This document shows, one piece after another, positions 33,157 to 44,349 of a stretch of 64,000 bases of DNA. The stretch is from positions 1 through 64,000 of the forward strand of contig JFHB01000176.1 of NCBI GenBank assembly GCA_000729835.1, written 5' to 3'. Source of the DNA: Atkinsonella hypoxylon. Lineage: Eukaryota > Ascomycota > Sordariomycetes > Hypocreales > Clavicipitaceae. The notes under the pieces were generated by a model. It did no database searches, had not been told where the DNA came from, and saw only the letters and a program-made list of their open reading frames with translations. Positions within the stretch are counted from its first letter, which is position 1; every line of letters starts with the position of its first letter. The position numbers and the translations under genes were made by a program.

Positions 33157-33547
33157 GCTGAGCCGTGTGGTGATGGCCTCTTTATGCAAAGGCTGTTGAT
33201 TTTTGTTTCGGTGCTTGTGCCGCCGGTGGGAGCGTTGCGACAAGGAGATGTGCGAGAGGGATACAGACGAGGTCGGACGCGGCTACGGCCACGCGGCGGC
33301 GAGTTTAGAGCTTCAACTCCAGATTGAGTTTGGGTGAGCGAATGAGCCATTTGTTCAGCACAGGCGGTGAGCTCGACGAGCTCGACTGGACTAGACTAGA
33401 CTTGGCCTGGCTTAGGTTGCGCGGCTAACTGTGGGCCTTCGCTTATGTCGCCCGCTCGCCCGTAACCAACGGCCAGTCAGGAACAGGTGGCCAACCCCAT
33501 CACGCACCATCACCAAGGTCACCCCATCGCAAGAAAGCTACAGAAAG
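33157..33547. other. Upstream region of Eaf7
   Basis: 391 bases between the Eaf7 start and the aminotransferase stop, both on the minus strand. It contains GAGCTCGACGAGCTCGACTGG and GACTAGACTAGACTTGG short repeats near 33370-33400; no gene is seen. Confidence 0.5.
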
Positions 33548-34945
33548 CTACATGTACAATTGCTCCTGCGACAGAATCGCGTCTCGCAACACCCTGCAGA
33601 CCACCCGCAACTCCTCCTCCGTCACCGTATACGGCGGCGCCAACAAGACGTGATCGCCCCTCAGGCCATCCACCGTTCCGGCCCCAGGATACACGGCAAC
33701 CCCCCTCGCAAACGAAGCCTGCGTGACCTTGGCGCCGAATCCCACCGCCGCATGAAACGTCTGCTTGCTCTGGGCATCCTTAACAAACTCGACCGCCCAG
33801 AATAATCCCCTGCCGCGGATCTCACCCACCGACCTGCACGCGCTCAGCTCCGCGCGCAGCCTTCTCTCCAGCAACGCGCCCATCTTGCGACACCTCTCCA
33901 CCAGCCCGTCTCGACGCACAATCTTCTGCACGGCCAGCGCGGCCGCGCACGAGATAGGATGTGCCTGGTACGTGTGCCCGTGGTTCAGCGCCTGGCTGCC
34001 CTGCCGCAAAGCATCCACGACCTTGCCGTGGACATACATGCCCGCGATGGCGGCGTACCCTCCTCCCAGCCCCTTGGCCACGGTGACGATGTCCGGCACG
34101 ACGTCCTCCTGCTCAAAGGCGAAAAAGGTCCCCGTCCTCCCCGTCCCACACATGATCTCGTCCAGGATGAGCAAGATGCCGTACTTGTCGCATATCCGCC
34201 TCACGCCAGCAAAGTAGCCCTTTGGAGCAATCACGCATCCGGCCGTGGCCCCAATCACAGGCTCTGCCAGAAAGGCAATCACCTTGTCGGGCCCGACGCG
34301 CAGAAACTCCCCCTCCAGCTCCGCGAGTAGCCTCTCCGCGAACTGCTCGTCCGTCTCCCCGCCGTCCAGCTTATATCGATATCCGTACGGCGGCGTGACG
34401 TGCGAGACGTGCTCGTAGCCATATCCCTGGTACGGCACTTTTCTCCCCAGGTTGTACGACACGGACATGCTGCCCATGGTATTTCCATGGTAGCTCTGCC
34501 TTCTCGAGACGAGGTGCACCCTCTGCGGCTCGTTCCTCTCGAAGTGGTACTGGCGCGCCAGTTTGAGCGCCGCCTCCACGGCCTCGCTGCCGCTTCCTAC
34601 GAAAAGCGCCTTCTCCAGACCGAAGGGCGTACCTTGGAGCACAAAGTCCGCGAGCTCCTCGGCCACCGGCGTGGTGTAAGACTGCGTGTGCACGTAGCTC
34701 ACCCTGGAGGCCTGGCGCACCAGCGCCTCTTGGACTTCGGTGTTGCCGTGCCCGATGATGGCTACGGCGGCTCCGCCACAGGCATCGATGACGGTTCTGC
34801 CCGTCGCGAGATGCAAGTTGCTGCCGCGCGCCGAGGTCACCATGTAAGGAGGGGATGCCAGTGATCTGTGAAGGAGGTGGTTATTGTGTGCTTTGACGGG
34901 CGGGGCGTCATTGATGGCACTGACATCTTCAGAATGGGGCCGCAT
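33548..34945 (-). CDS. Class-III (omega) PLP-dependent aminotransferase
   Basis: Transfers an amino group from an omega- or alpha-amine donor using pyridoxal phosphate. Single exon, 465 aa, full length for the family. The cofactor lysine is K291 in TVAKGLGGGY, and the aspartate that pairs with the pyridine ring is D262 in LILDEIMCGTGRTG. Also present are VGSGSEAVEAALKLARQ, SYHGNTMGSMS and the NHGHTYQAHPISCAAAL motif. Substrate cannot be told from sequence; 4-aminobutyrate-, ornithine- or adenosylmethionine-type enzymes share these motifs. It faces away from an MFS transporter across 722 bases, and a Zn2Cys6 regulator lies beyond, which suggests a joint catabolic role. There is no targeting signal. 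Confidence 0.93.
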   Translation of the reverse strand: MRPHSEDVSAINDAPPVKAHNNHLLHRSLASPPYMVTSARGSNLHLATGRTVIDACGGAAVAIIGHGNTEVQEALVRQASRVSYVHTQSYTTPVAEELADFVLQGTPFGLEKALFVGSGSEAVEAALKLARQYHFERNEPQRVHLVSRRQSYHGNTMGSMSVSYNLGRKVPYQGYGYEHVSHVTPPYGYRYKLDGGETDEQFAERLLAELEGEFLRVGPDKVIAFLAEPVIGATAGCVIAPKGYFAGVRRICDKYGILLILDEIMCGTGRTGTFFAFEQEDVVPDIVTVAKGLGGGYAAIAGMYVHGKVVDALRQGSQALNHGHTYQAHPISCAAALAVQKIVRRDGLVERCRKMGALLERRLRAELSACRSVGEIRGRGLFWAVEFVKDAQSKQTFHAAVGFGAKVTQASFARGVAVYPGAGTVDGLRGDHVLLAPPYTVTEEELRVVCRVLRDAILSQEQLYM

Positions 34946-35667
34946 GTTGGGTTGGTTATGTGTGGAGTACCTCGGGCTATGTCTTCAATCTCCGACCTGG
35001 ATGGAAATTTTGATGAAAAACTGCAGAGTCGCTTCGTGAAGCATCACATTAGACTTACGTCCAGTTCTTCAAAACGACATCCACCCGCATTTATACTCGT
35101 CCTAATTTAACCGCCAGGCCATTCAGACCTGAAACCCGAAGGACGATGGAAAGGCGTACACACTAATGATGAATCTATCGCGCTAAATTTTTTTTTTCGT
35201 AAAAAAAAAAAACCAGTCCCTTTGCCATCCCGCTAGCGTTAAAAAAAACCCTCATGACTGCAAAAAAGGAGGGAGGGGGGGGGGCCAAATTCTCCGAGCT
35301 CGGTATCGGCTTTGAGGCTTCTTTCTTCATTACCGATGCTCTCGGCCCGGCTCCGCTAGCCCACTTGACTGACCCTCAAGCAACGTCTTCAACCTCCACT
35401 CGTCAGACTTCGCAAGCAACGTACCCGCGCAAGTGGATATGAAAATGGAGTCATGGCAAAATCGTCCCCTCGGGTCTGAGGTCGAAGCAAAGCCGATGTG
35501 CATCTGGGTAGCAATACAAGACAAAAGAAAATGTTCTGTCATGGCCTATTTTGCATTTTCCATCTTGTCCATGGATCAACTTGTGACTGCTTTTCCTCCT
35601 TCCCCACTGCTCTTTGTAGAGTACTAAATCCGGGACGACCTGAATATCTGGTATTTCCATCGTGGCA
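34946..35667. promoter_or_regulatory. Divergent promoter region, aminotransferase / MFS transporter
   Basis: A 722-bp shared upstream region with T8, A12 and G10 homopolymers at about 35189-35283. If the two genes are co-regulated by the nearby Zn2Cys6 protein, its sites would be expected here; I did not find an unambiguous CGG-spaced pair. Confidence 0.45.
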
Positions 35668-37181
35668 ATGGTGGAAAAGTCAGAGCCACTACCAGGAGGG
35701 TCCTCAGCTTCTCATGCAGGCGGCGAGTTGGGACCCGAGTCTGAGGGGGTGCTGGCCAAGGACGAAGCACATCTTGATACGTGGCGAGGATGGCTGGTCG
35801 TCGCGGCGGCATCATGCTCGTTGTTCATGTACATGGGCGTGATTTACTCATGGGGCATCTTGCAGGCGGAAATGGCTGATGCGCGAGGCTACTCACTTAC
35901 GACGCTGACCTTTGTAGGATCGCTGGCTACGTCGTTCATGGTCTCGCTGTGCATACTCGTGGGCAAGATGGTTAGGAAGCACGGGTACAGGAGGGTTGCC
36001 CTCGTGGGAGCTGTCTTCTTGGGTCTGGGCGAGTTCCTGTCAAGCCTCGTCGCGGGACACCTGTGGGCGTTGTTCATCACGCATGGCATCCTGTTTGGTG
36101 TGGGAGGGGGTTTGACCATCTTGGTATGTTGCTCAAGCAGTGCGAGAGTTTTACGATTGGTATTTTTTTTTTTTAAACTCGAGTAAGCTGACGTTGTCGT
36201 TACTCAAGCCTTGTTCAACGGCGCCGTTGCAGTGGTTCCGAAAGTATCGCGGTCTTGCGACCGGAATTGTTTTTGGCGGCGGGAGCTTGGGTGCCGCCGT
36301 TATGGGCGTGGCTGCGCATGAGTTGGTGGGCAAAGTTGGCGTCGAATGGACCTTCAGACTCATGGGCTTCATGTTGTGGGCAGTCTGTCTCCCTGCTGCG
36401 TATTGCATCGAGCGGCCGTTGGTCTTACAGTCTTCTGTTCCACAACTTCAATGGTGCGTGCGGGAACTCCTTTTCTCCTCGTTGCAGTTTGATCCATTCA
36501 CTTGCTGACCTCGTCTCAGGTACCGTTGGCGAGAACCCAAGTTTATCGTCCTCATCCTCGGTGGAGCGATTGCCTGTTTCCCACTTTTCGTCCCGCCGTA
36601 TTTCATTCCCATCTTCGCTCGATCCGTTTGCAGCTCTGCATCAACTGCCATCATCGCCTTGACCATCTGGAACATTGCCTCAACATTCGGTCGAGTGTTT
36701 GCTGGCTTTTCCGCCGACTCATTCCTGGGTCCCATGAACAGCCTCGTCATTTCCCTCTTTCTCTGTGGCGTGAGCGGCTTGTGTATCTGGCCCTTCGTCG
36801 ATAGCTTGGAACTGCTCATCTTCTTTGCCGTGGTCAGTGGGGTTGGCTGTGGCTCCTTCTTCAGTTTGTTCCCTCTGGCCGTCGGAAGTTCCTTTGGTGC
36901 GCCCAACACCATGGGTATACTACCAATCCTATGGCAGGCATGGGTGTTTGGATACTTCTTAGTGAGTTGATTTCCATGCAAGCTCGTCTTGGCAGCCCCG
37001 TTCTAACACGAGACAGGGCACGCCGATCGCAGCTCGACTTTATTCCCTTTCCGGTTCTGGGTCTGATGTGTCGATGTATCGCCTTGCTGCATACTACTCT
37101 GGAGCTGCATCCTTTGTTGGCATGTTCTTCATGCTGGCTGTGCGTTTCATGAATAACAGGAAGCTGCTAGCGCGGGCGTAA
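35668..37181 (+). CDS. MFS transporter, monocarboxylate-permease type
   Basis: A plasma-membrane secondary transporter of the major facilitator superfamily, like fungal monocarboxylate-type permeases. Four exons: 35668-36123, 36209-36453, 36520-36961, 37017-37181, with introns of 85, 66 and 55 nt, giving 435 aa. A ~37-residue hydrophilic N-terminus ends in DTWRGWLVVAAASCSLFMYM, the typical first helix of this family. Gly-rich helices follow (HGILFGVGGGLTIL; the RGLATGIVFGGGSLGAAVMG helix after WFRKY; WNIASTFGRVFAGFSADSF), as does the C-terminal GTPIAARLYSLSGS loop. Splicing restores the FLGTPIAAR junction. The start is the ATG at 35668 because 35662 is GTG. Substrate is unknown; it is convergent with the regulator and divergent from the aminotransferase. 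Confidence 0.9.
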
Positions 37182-37335
37182 TGACTCTTTTTTTTATGAA
37201 TATGAGCAAGTTCTGCATTGAGTGTGCACATGTCAGTGGGAAGATCAAATCAAAAGCATAGCAGTATGAACAGCATTTTTAAGGCGTTTTTCTTTAAGAG
37301 TGGGTAGATGCAAGCACGAAAATTTACTCACATTC

Positions 37336-39656
37336 TCAAGGTACCGTCGACATTGAAGGACTATTTGCTTGTAGATCTACTTGTTCAATGGCAGGCCACC
37401 ACTGCGACCACGCGCCTTGTTCGTCTAGATTGTTGCTGACCTCAGCGAACAGCTGGTTCAACAGAGCGTTGGTGTCCAGCTCGTACTCCGAGGTTATCCC
37501 AGCAGCGGTCGATGATGTTGTTGTTCCCGGTCGCCTTTCTGCCCCTTGGATCTCCCGGCTATGTTCGTCGGATCGGTCCACGACGCGAAATTCATGAACC
37601 GACTGATGTAGTGTATCAAAATCAGCTCTAGTTCTACCATGAAACCGCGTCCGGTCCGCTGTAGCTCGCTCGTACAAGACTGACGCGTGTCGGATGGTTT
37701 TGATCTGCTCTTCATGTAAGCAAATATGAGACATTACAGAATGCATTGCAATCACACGACTTCTTCTTACCCAGCCGTCAGCAATTTTCCAGACATGACG
37801 GAACTTGTCCAAATAATCCAAACACATTTTTAAGCATTCTTTAGCTTGCGGACTCCGGTTGAGATTCATGCGGGGATACTTGGATACGTATAAGTTAAGA
37901 TAGCCAGCTGAAAAGGCGCAGAAACCAGCAAACGGAGTCATCAGATGCACACCGCACTCGGTTGCTTCGTGGAGAATTGTCGCTATTCGCTCGGCTCCTC
38001 CAAACAGTTGTCGTGCGCTCTCATGCCACCATCCCTCCGGAGCGGGTGCTTCCAGTATCGGATGATCTACGGGACCACAAGGTTCGGATTCGAGAGTTGG
38101 AAGAAACGGAAAGTACTCGCGGTGAAGCATGAGTGTACTGCACTAAAGTGAGTCAAAGGTCAGGATAATGACTCAGTCAAGACTAGGACTAACCTCACGT
38201 AGTAGAGCAAATTAAGGTAGACGAATGTTTCCCCGAAGCCAAGCGTCATATGGACAGCAACCGAGTTGCTTGGGTAGTGCAGTTTTCTGTGCTGGCCTGC
38301 TCTCCATGCTTCCAGCTGGCTTCGGGATTGAGACCAGGGAGAGCCCGGCACCCAAGGGCAGTTTTGCGGCGCGCACATGCCAGGAGCACGCCGTCCATCA
38401 TTGAAAATAAAAGTCATGACTTGTGCCCATATGTCGAAGCCGCCGACCAGTATCTCGAAGCTTTGGGTAACATCTAGCATGCCCGTTGATTGGCCGGCAA
38501 GCGAGTGATGACCCCCAACAGCTTGGGGCGGCGCATCGGGGCCGAAGGCGAACTCGGCGGCGCTGAGAGGTCTGGCGATCTTCATCTTTTCCATTTCTGA
38601 CATAGGAAGCATTGGAGGGTTATATGTGCCAGAGTTGACCATACAATCCATAATGAAGCACGCCCAGTACGTCCTCGTCTCGATAGCAAGGGAAACAGCA
38701 TCGTGCTGTCGGTTTGACGTTATGTCAAGCGGGTAGGGGGCCACTCTGGAGCTATGAAGCGCTTGCATAATGCGTACAGCGATTCCTGAAAAACATTTGT
38801 CAGTCCAAAAAAGTGTAAGCCTCAACTTGGAATTGGAAACCAACCGCAGTACATCCATGCCTTGTGAAAATCTCTTGTGCCCCATTCATGCAGAGTGATG
38901 ATGAGCAATGCCTGGACAACATGGAGTTTTGGTGGCTGCAAAATGAAGTCGCCAAGCATGTCTTTGGTATAGAGGGCATAATGATCCCTCGATAGGAGAT
39001 GTTCTGCCCAGGACGCACTTTGGACCAACAACTGAGCTTTTGTAACTGCTAAAACGGCTCCAAGCAAAGCCCTGTGCTCGGGTGGGCGCTCAATTTGAAA
39101 TTCTTCTATGAAGGTAGGGAGGTGGAGGATGGCCAGCTCGGGAAACGCGTTGATGAAGACATTGACAGCCTTCAGTATTACACTGTTGGAAAGACCTGCG
39201 ATGTGGGCGTCAACAGACTGCATTGAGTAATTTGCAGGAGGGCGTTGCTGCTGTTTGGCCGTGATACGATGGCGAGTTGGAGATTCACTGGCAAGCTGGG
39301 GCCCACGACTTGATGCTGGCGTCGCTGTTGCAGTAGTCAACATGGAAGCATCTTGAAATGGCGACGGAAGTGTACCGCTGGTGTCTGTACGGCGAGGACG
39401 ACTCCGTGATGTTTTAGGGTGGGGTCGAGTTAAGACGCAATCTGCGATGCTCGACTTGCGGCATCTTTGGCATGGAGCGGTGCCAGAATGAAGGCATTTT
39501 AATTTAGATTTCCTTGTTTAGCTACCGAATTAATTCATGGTGTTCCGCGAAGTTTGTTTTGGGGGGTTTTTTTTGGGGGTTTTTTTTTTTTTTTTTTGAA
39601 GGAATAAAATGGAATACAACTTGCCTGCAGGCATCACATGATAAACTCGAGCGCAT
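37336..39656 (-). CDS. Zn2Cys6 transcription factor with fungal-specific TF domain
   Basis: A nuclear regulator. Five exons: 39656-39625, 39512-38845, 38785-38199, 38142-37771, 37704-37336, giving 675 aa, all phases consistent. The binuclear zinc cluster is assembled by splicing: CDACR from exon 1 joins KSKLKCLHSGTAPCQRC and then RKSSIADC (C7, C10, C17, C25, C28, C36). The first intron is GC-AG with a perfect GCAAGT donor and holds long homopolymers. The middle region (NVFINAFPELAILHLPTFIE, DFHKAWMYCGIAVRIMQAL, RTYWACFIMDC) is the fungal-specific TF domain. The 66-nt last intron (37705-37770) is in frame without a stop, so retention would also be readable. It is probably a local regulator of the adjoining transporter and aminotransferase; this is inference from position. 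Confidence 0.88.
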
Positions 39657-40908
39657 CGTTCGGGCTGTACTGGTAGCACACGCCAGACGAGAACAGGGTT
39701 CGGGAACAGAACAGATGTGGTGAAAGCCGAGAGGCAGACGGTGCGTAGTCGTGTTGAGTGAGTCATTCCCGAAGCCAGCCAGCCAGCACTCGTGGGGTGA
39801 CGGAATTCTTTGGATTGATGGGAGGATGCGAGTCATACGGGTCTTGCGGATCACATCAGAAGCAAAGCAGGGATGCTTGTACTCTTTGACACTCATCAAT
39901 CAGTCGTCATGATGTATTAGTTAGACTGTGCTTGGAAGCGAGTTGACAGCCTTTCTGTATCCAGCAGGGTAGTGCAGGTGGTCCAGTCGTGTAATCCCCT
40001 TGACAGTGGGGCCTCAGGCAAGTCACGAGCGGGGATGTGGGTCAATTAGGATGCGGCTGAATGAAAGGTACTTGTTTTTATATAGGAACGTCTCTGTAAT
40101 GGAAGTTCTTGCAATTTGACCTGCCTGAGGCCTTACCACTGCCAAGGGGATGATAGATCATGAAGATGTCTCATGGGGAAAAAACACACCAGACACCCAC
40201 CATTCCATCGCCCTTGGACGGCGGGTGAAACCGGTTCCTTCAAACTGGCGGTGGTCGCTGCCGACTTGTCTCCAAAAAGTCCCTCGAAGTCCGATTGACT
40301 GGTGGATTGTTCAATATTTTATCGATTTTTTTTAGTTAATATTTTTCTTTGGATGTGACACTGGCGCCGCCCATCTTCATCCCAGTTCCCCCACACTCAC
40401 CACATGCCGCATGCCGCATGCCGCATGCCCGCATGCATTCATCATCAAGAGGAGCCCAGCGACCTCCCGCCTCAACAATTTTGCCCGAATGCGCCGATTG
40501 ACATCCCCCAATAAGCTCCGCGCCCCCGCCCCGCGCCCTGGCGCCATTGATGCCTGCCACGCTCACCACACCACCATTAATAACCTCAACCATTGTCCAT
40601 TCGCACTCCACAACCCTCCAATCCCTATATACCAGTCAGCCTGCTCTCCCCTCCTGCGTCTTTCGCCCTCCCCTACCGTCCTATGTGACCAACCCTTGGT
40701 TCATCTTCTCGCGTCGTTCCTTTCACAGCTTGTGTTGAGGTTGCTTCAAAATTATTATCAGTCTGCCATTTTCCATTCTTGCTTACGAACACGATTTGCA
40801 AACGGCCCTCTTGTTGAAAACGGCGTCCCGCACACTATAGACCAGACGAATCGAGATCTCCCACTCGGTCATCCTTTCGAAAGTATACAGTACTATATAG
40901 AGAATAGA
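39657..40908. promoter_or_regulatory. Divergent region, Zn2Cys6 regulator / adenylate kinase
   Basis: About 1.25 kb. An open frame on the minus strand continues upstream of the regulator start to 39899, but homologues begin close to the zinc cluster. Near the kinase side there is an (ATGCCGC)4 repeat at about 40404-40430 and a CT-rich leader. No separate gene is seen. Confidence 0.5.
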
Positions 40909-41850
40909 ATGCAATTGAGGAGAGCCGCCAGAGTCATTCTTGTAGGCGCCCCCGGCGTTGGCAAAGGCACGCAAACCGAACGTTTGCTTCAGCGATTCCC
41001 CCAATTAGCCTCCATCAGCACAGGCGATTTGCTTCGCAGCAATGTCAAGAACAGGACGCCTCTCGGTAAGAATGCAAGCAGTCCCCCCCGCCCCCCTTCT
41101 CTTCCCCGCCGGGCCTCCATTCCCAAGCCCTCTATTCTCTTAGCATGCCGTACCGTACCCTGAGAATGTCTCGCATTCTAAACTATACCCCTCTTCTCAG
41201 GTATTAAAGCTGAGAGCACCATGAAGGCAGGCGGCCTCGTCGCCGACGACCTCATGCTACGCCTCATATCAAGCGAACTTCGGCATCGCGGCTGGCTACA
41301 GGGCCACGGACCACCCGAGGTCATGACGCTTTCGTCCGAAGCAACTACGACCATCACCCCGTGCAGCGGCTCCAACGACATGTCCTTCGATGCCTTCACC
41401 GCTGGCCGCGCTCTGTCCTCCGCCCAGGCATCTGAAGATCCCGCCGCTTCTTTCATCCTCGACGGCTACCCCCGTAACGCATCCCAGGCCAATACCCTAG
41501 ATAGCATTGTCCCCATAAACCTCGCCGTGTCTCTGAAAACGCCCTTCTCCGTGATTCTAGAACGCATCGCAGGTCGCTGGGTCCACGAGCCCTCCGGCCG
41601 CATCTACAACACCACCTTCAATGCGCCCAAGGTCCCCGGGTACGACGACGTCACGGCTGAGCCGCTCACCAAACGACCCGACGACACCGAGGAAGTCTAC
41701 CGGGCGCGGTTCCAGAAGTTCCAAGAAGCCAGCGAGCCGCTCCTGGAACACTACGCCAAAAAGGGTGTCCTGATCGAGGTCGAGGGCATGAGCAGCGACG
41801 AAATTAGCCCCAAGCTATATCATGAATTCGAGCGACGCTTCGTCTTGTAA
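40909..41850 (+). CDS. Mitochondrial-type adenylate kinase (GTP:AMP phosphotransferase, Adk2-like)
   Basis: Transfers phosphate between NTP and AMP, probably in the mitochondrial matrix. Two exons: 40909-41065 and 41201-41850, with a 135-nt intron, giving 268 aa. The P-loop GAPGVGKGT (residues 13-21), the AMP-binding STGDLLR, the FILDGYPRNASQA motif and the long-form lid (GRWVHEPSGRIYNTTFNAPK, then PGYDDVTAEPL, then KRPDD) identify the family. A ~40-residue insertion between RGWLQGHGPPEV and FILDGYPR is low in conservation but typical of filamentous-fungal Adk2. The N-terminus MQLRRAARVILVG is short and basic, as in internally targeted mitochondrial adenylate kinases. The open frame extends far upstream of 40909 without homology, so the ATG next to the P-loop is chosen. 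Confidence 0.93.
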
Positions 41851-41897
41851 AAGACCATTTTTGCCTCTTTGGCTACTCAGTTTGGCTATTGCCTGGC

Positions 41898-41917
41898 TTT
41901 TTTTTTTTTTTTTTTTT
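41898..41917 (+). other. 20-nt T homopolymer after adenylate kinase
   Basis: A T run starting 47 bases beyond the stop codon. Confidence 0.6.
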
Positions 41918-42420
41918 CCCACTTGTCACAATCACGTCTGCTTTGAGACCAGCGGCATAATGTGCTGTCACAGCTTTTATTTGATATCTGGCGTTTGGAA
42001 TAAGCCATGGTGTAATGAATGGGACGGTGAAATTTGATCAACCCTAAAATATTCTTTTTCTTCCACATTGTCTATACTATATTGACGCACTTTTTGACTT
42101 GCAATGGCTGCAGTCTTACTCGGTGTGAGAGAAGCTGTGAGAAAGAGTGACGCCGTTCTCTCGGCATAGGGAAAAGGGGGAGTGGTAATGGCAATGGCCA
42201 GGTGATTCCTGTAAATTGGCGGAGAAATGTACATACTACGCCTGATGGGAAATATACTGATGACCTCGAATCTCAAACGAAACGTGTCGGCCTTCATTTT
42301 GACTGCTCATTTTCACATGATGCGCCAAACTCGGCTTCTGCTCCACTGATGCAAGCACGGGAAGATCCGGGATTGAGAAACATCGTCTTATTAAAACCAC
42401 CGAAACCCGATTCGTTTTTA

Positions 42421-42930
42421 AAGGGCCGGATTATCGAGCACCCAATCTGGCGTAAATGGCACCCAACTCTAGATTCAGTGTGCACACAATTACAGCAAAC
42501 ACATATACGCACCAGCTTACAGGATCGTTTGCACTTAGATAACTCGCTTAATAAGACAAACAGTAGCAATAGCACAATAGGTTGTAGCAATAGATAGTTC
42601 TAGTCCTCCTTAGCTTTCTTGTTCTTTAGTTAATACACACTATAGCTAGAGTCTCGACCCATACGTCCTAGACTTGTGCACCGTAACAAAGGCCTTATAA
42701 TATAGGGTATCTATTATTGCGACCAAGCAGCGTTATTTGTAAGTCTTATATATATATAGCTTTGATCTGGCGAAAAGCGCAGTCAACAGCAATTATAGGC
42801 CCCTAGAGGCTAAGTCTATTCTAGCTTACGTATAATTTACATACAAAGCCCGGTACCGAGAGCCTTGTGCGCCCAGCCACCAAGTTGGGTGCCATTTACG
42901 CCAGATTGGGTGCTCGATCAACCGGCCCTT
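42421..42930. mobile_element. 510-bp element with 47-bp terminal inverted repeats
   Basis: Positions 42421-42467 and 42884-42930 are reverse complements at 45 of 47 bases; both contain the core GAGCACCCAATCTGGCG. Homology stops sharply on both sides of each arm. The interior is AT-rich and has no long open frame, so this looks like a non-autonomous, MITE-like DNA element that has suffered RIP. I could not define a target-site duplication with certainty. Confidence 0.65.
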
Positions 42931-44349
42931 GTTAAAGGGGAGGAAAGTCATGACTTTGACATCAGTGACGCCAACAACGGCGGTCAAGGCAGGGCCGATA
43001 CTACGACTACTAATGCCAAGGGAGACAAGCTCCGATCCTTCTATGACAGGGACATCCGAATCTAGCAAATATATCCCAACCTCATAATTCAGGTAGCCCG
43101 CGAGATTGGTCATAGGTTCACCTTCAGCGAGTTAATCACGGAAGCTATAAAGAAAACCTTTTGCATTTTCCGTTTAAGCTGCTCACTTATTCAGAAGCTA
43201 TACAGCGGGGAGGAAGAAGTAATTTTCCCCAGAATAAACCTACTAGTTTAAACTGTCTACCTACAAAGAAGTTGTATATCTAATAACTATAGCCCTTACA
43301 ATTAAGGAGCACAGCAAATATATAGAATAAACCGCAAACCTGCTACCTCTTTAAACTAAAAGTAATACTATATATAGTTACAACTAGCAGGGAGTCTATA
43401 AAAGGGGAGAAGGCACCTTGGTGCAACTACAGCTTATACTAAGAAAGAGCCTAGTCGCCTAAGATTACAGGTTCTTAGATATCTTGCGCTACAATATAGT
43501 TACAGCGCTTGCTATAAACCCTAACGATGTGGCTAGAGTAGCTTGCGGGGTGTTCTATAAGGAGGCAGAAAACCTCCTAACTAATAAAGAAAAAGAGCGT
43601 AAACAGAAAGATAAGGCGCACAATAAGATGATTACGTTTAGCACAGACAACTGCAAAGAACTGGTTGTAAACGACTAGTATTATAGCCTTAGCCTGTCCT
43701 TCACTATAACCAACAGAGAGCCTGGCCTTATAGACCCGGACACATCTCGTTAATGGCTGGGATATCTCGCATACGGCAGCCCTGTAGTCGGGCGCGTTAT
43801 TGAGCTGCTTTACCAGTATGTTGTGAGGGGAAAGAAGAAGGCACTCCTCTTCTGCGATTTACCGGCGATACAGATGTGGTTCCATACGTCACTGCTGTGT
43901 GGAGAACCTTCTTTGGAATCAAACGTGATTCAGCTCTTTGGAAATAGTGTTCATGTTGTGTACGTACTCTAGCGTTGTTAAAGAGACAGCTAGCTTACAC
44001 GTGGAATCAGGGGTTATTTACTCGCGTGATACAAGCAAGCCTATGTCTGGATGGCCCCCCGACAGCTGCGTTTTTGCCTTTACAATGTTTATTTCAATCC
44101 GATGGGGAGGCAAAAAAAAAAAAAGAACCAGAAACGAAAACCGAAGCCAGAAGTCTCGGGCCTTTTTATCTATTCCTCCAGGTTTGGTTATTCCTACAGA
44201 CACTTATGTCTTCATTGGAAGGTGCAGACATGTAGTCATGCAAACATGGAAAATTCCTCAACGTTTCTAGGATTAGTATGATGGAAGCCTGCGACTCTGC
44301 CCCTTCTTATCGAATAACAGCCTCGCCTTCGTGGTGAGTTTTAACACGC

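Larger units (their letters stand above)
41851..44349. other. Relic-rich gap
   Basis: 2.5 kb without an intact gene. Positions 42590-43700 are AT-rich with many TAG/TAA words (RIP-like). An inverted-repeat element occupies 42421-42930. Around 43790-43960 the plus strand reads YVVRGKKKALLFCDLPAIQM in one frame, resembling the start of a helicase C-terminal domain of the SNF2 class, but the surrounding frame is broken. Confidence 0.5.

Noticed and set aside
39657..39899. N-terminal extension of the Zn2Cys6 regulator
   Set aside because: In frame, but zinc clusters usually start within ~10 residues of the N-terminus and the extension has no conserved feature.
43484..43678. 64-codon open frame in the relic gap
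   Set aside because: Surrounded by RIP-type stops; no recognisable domain.
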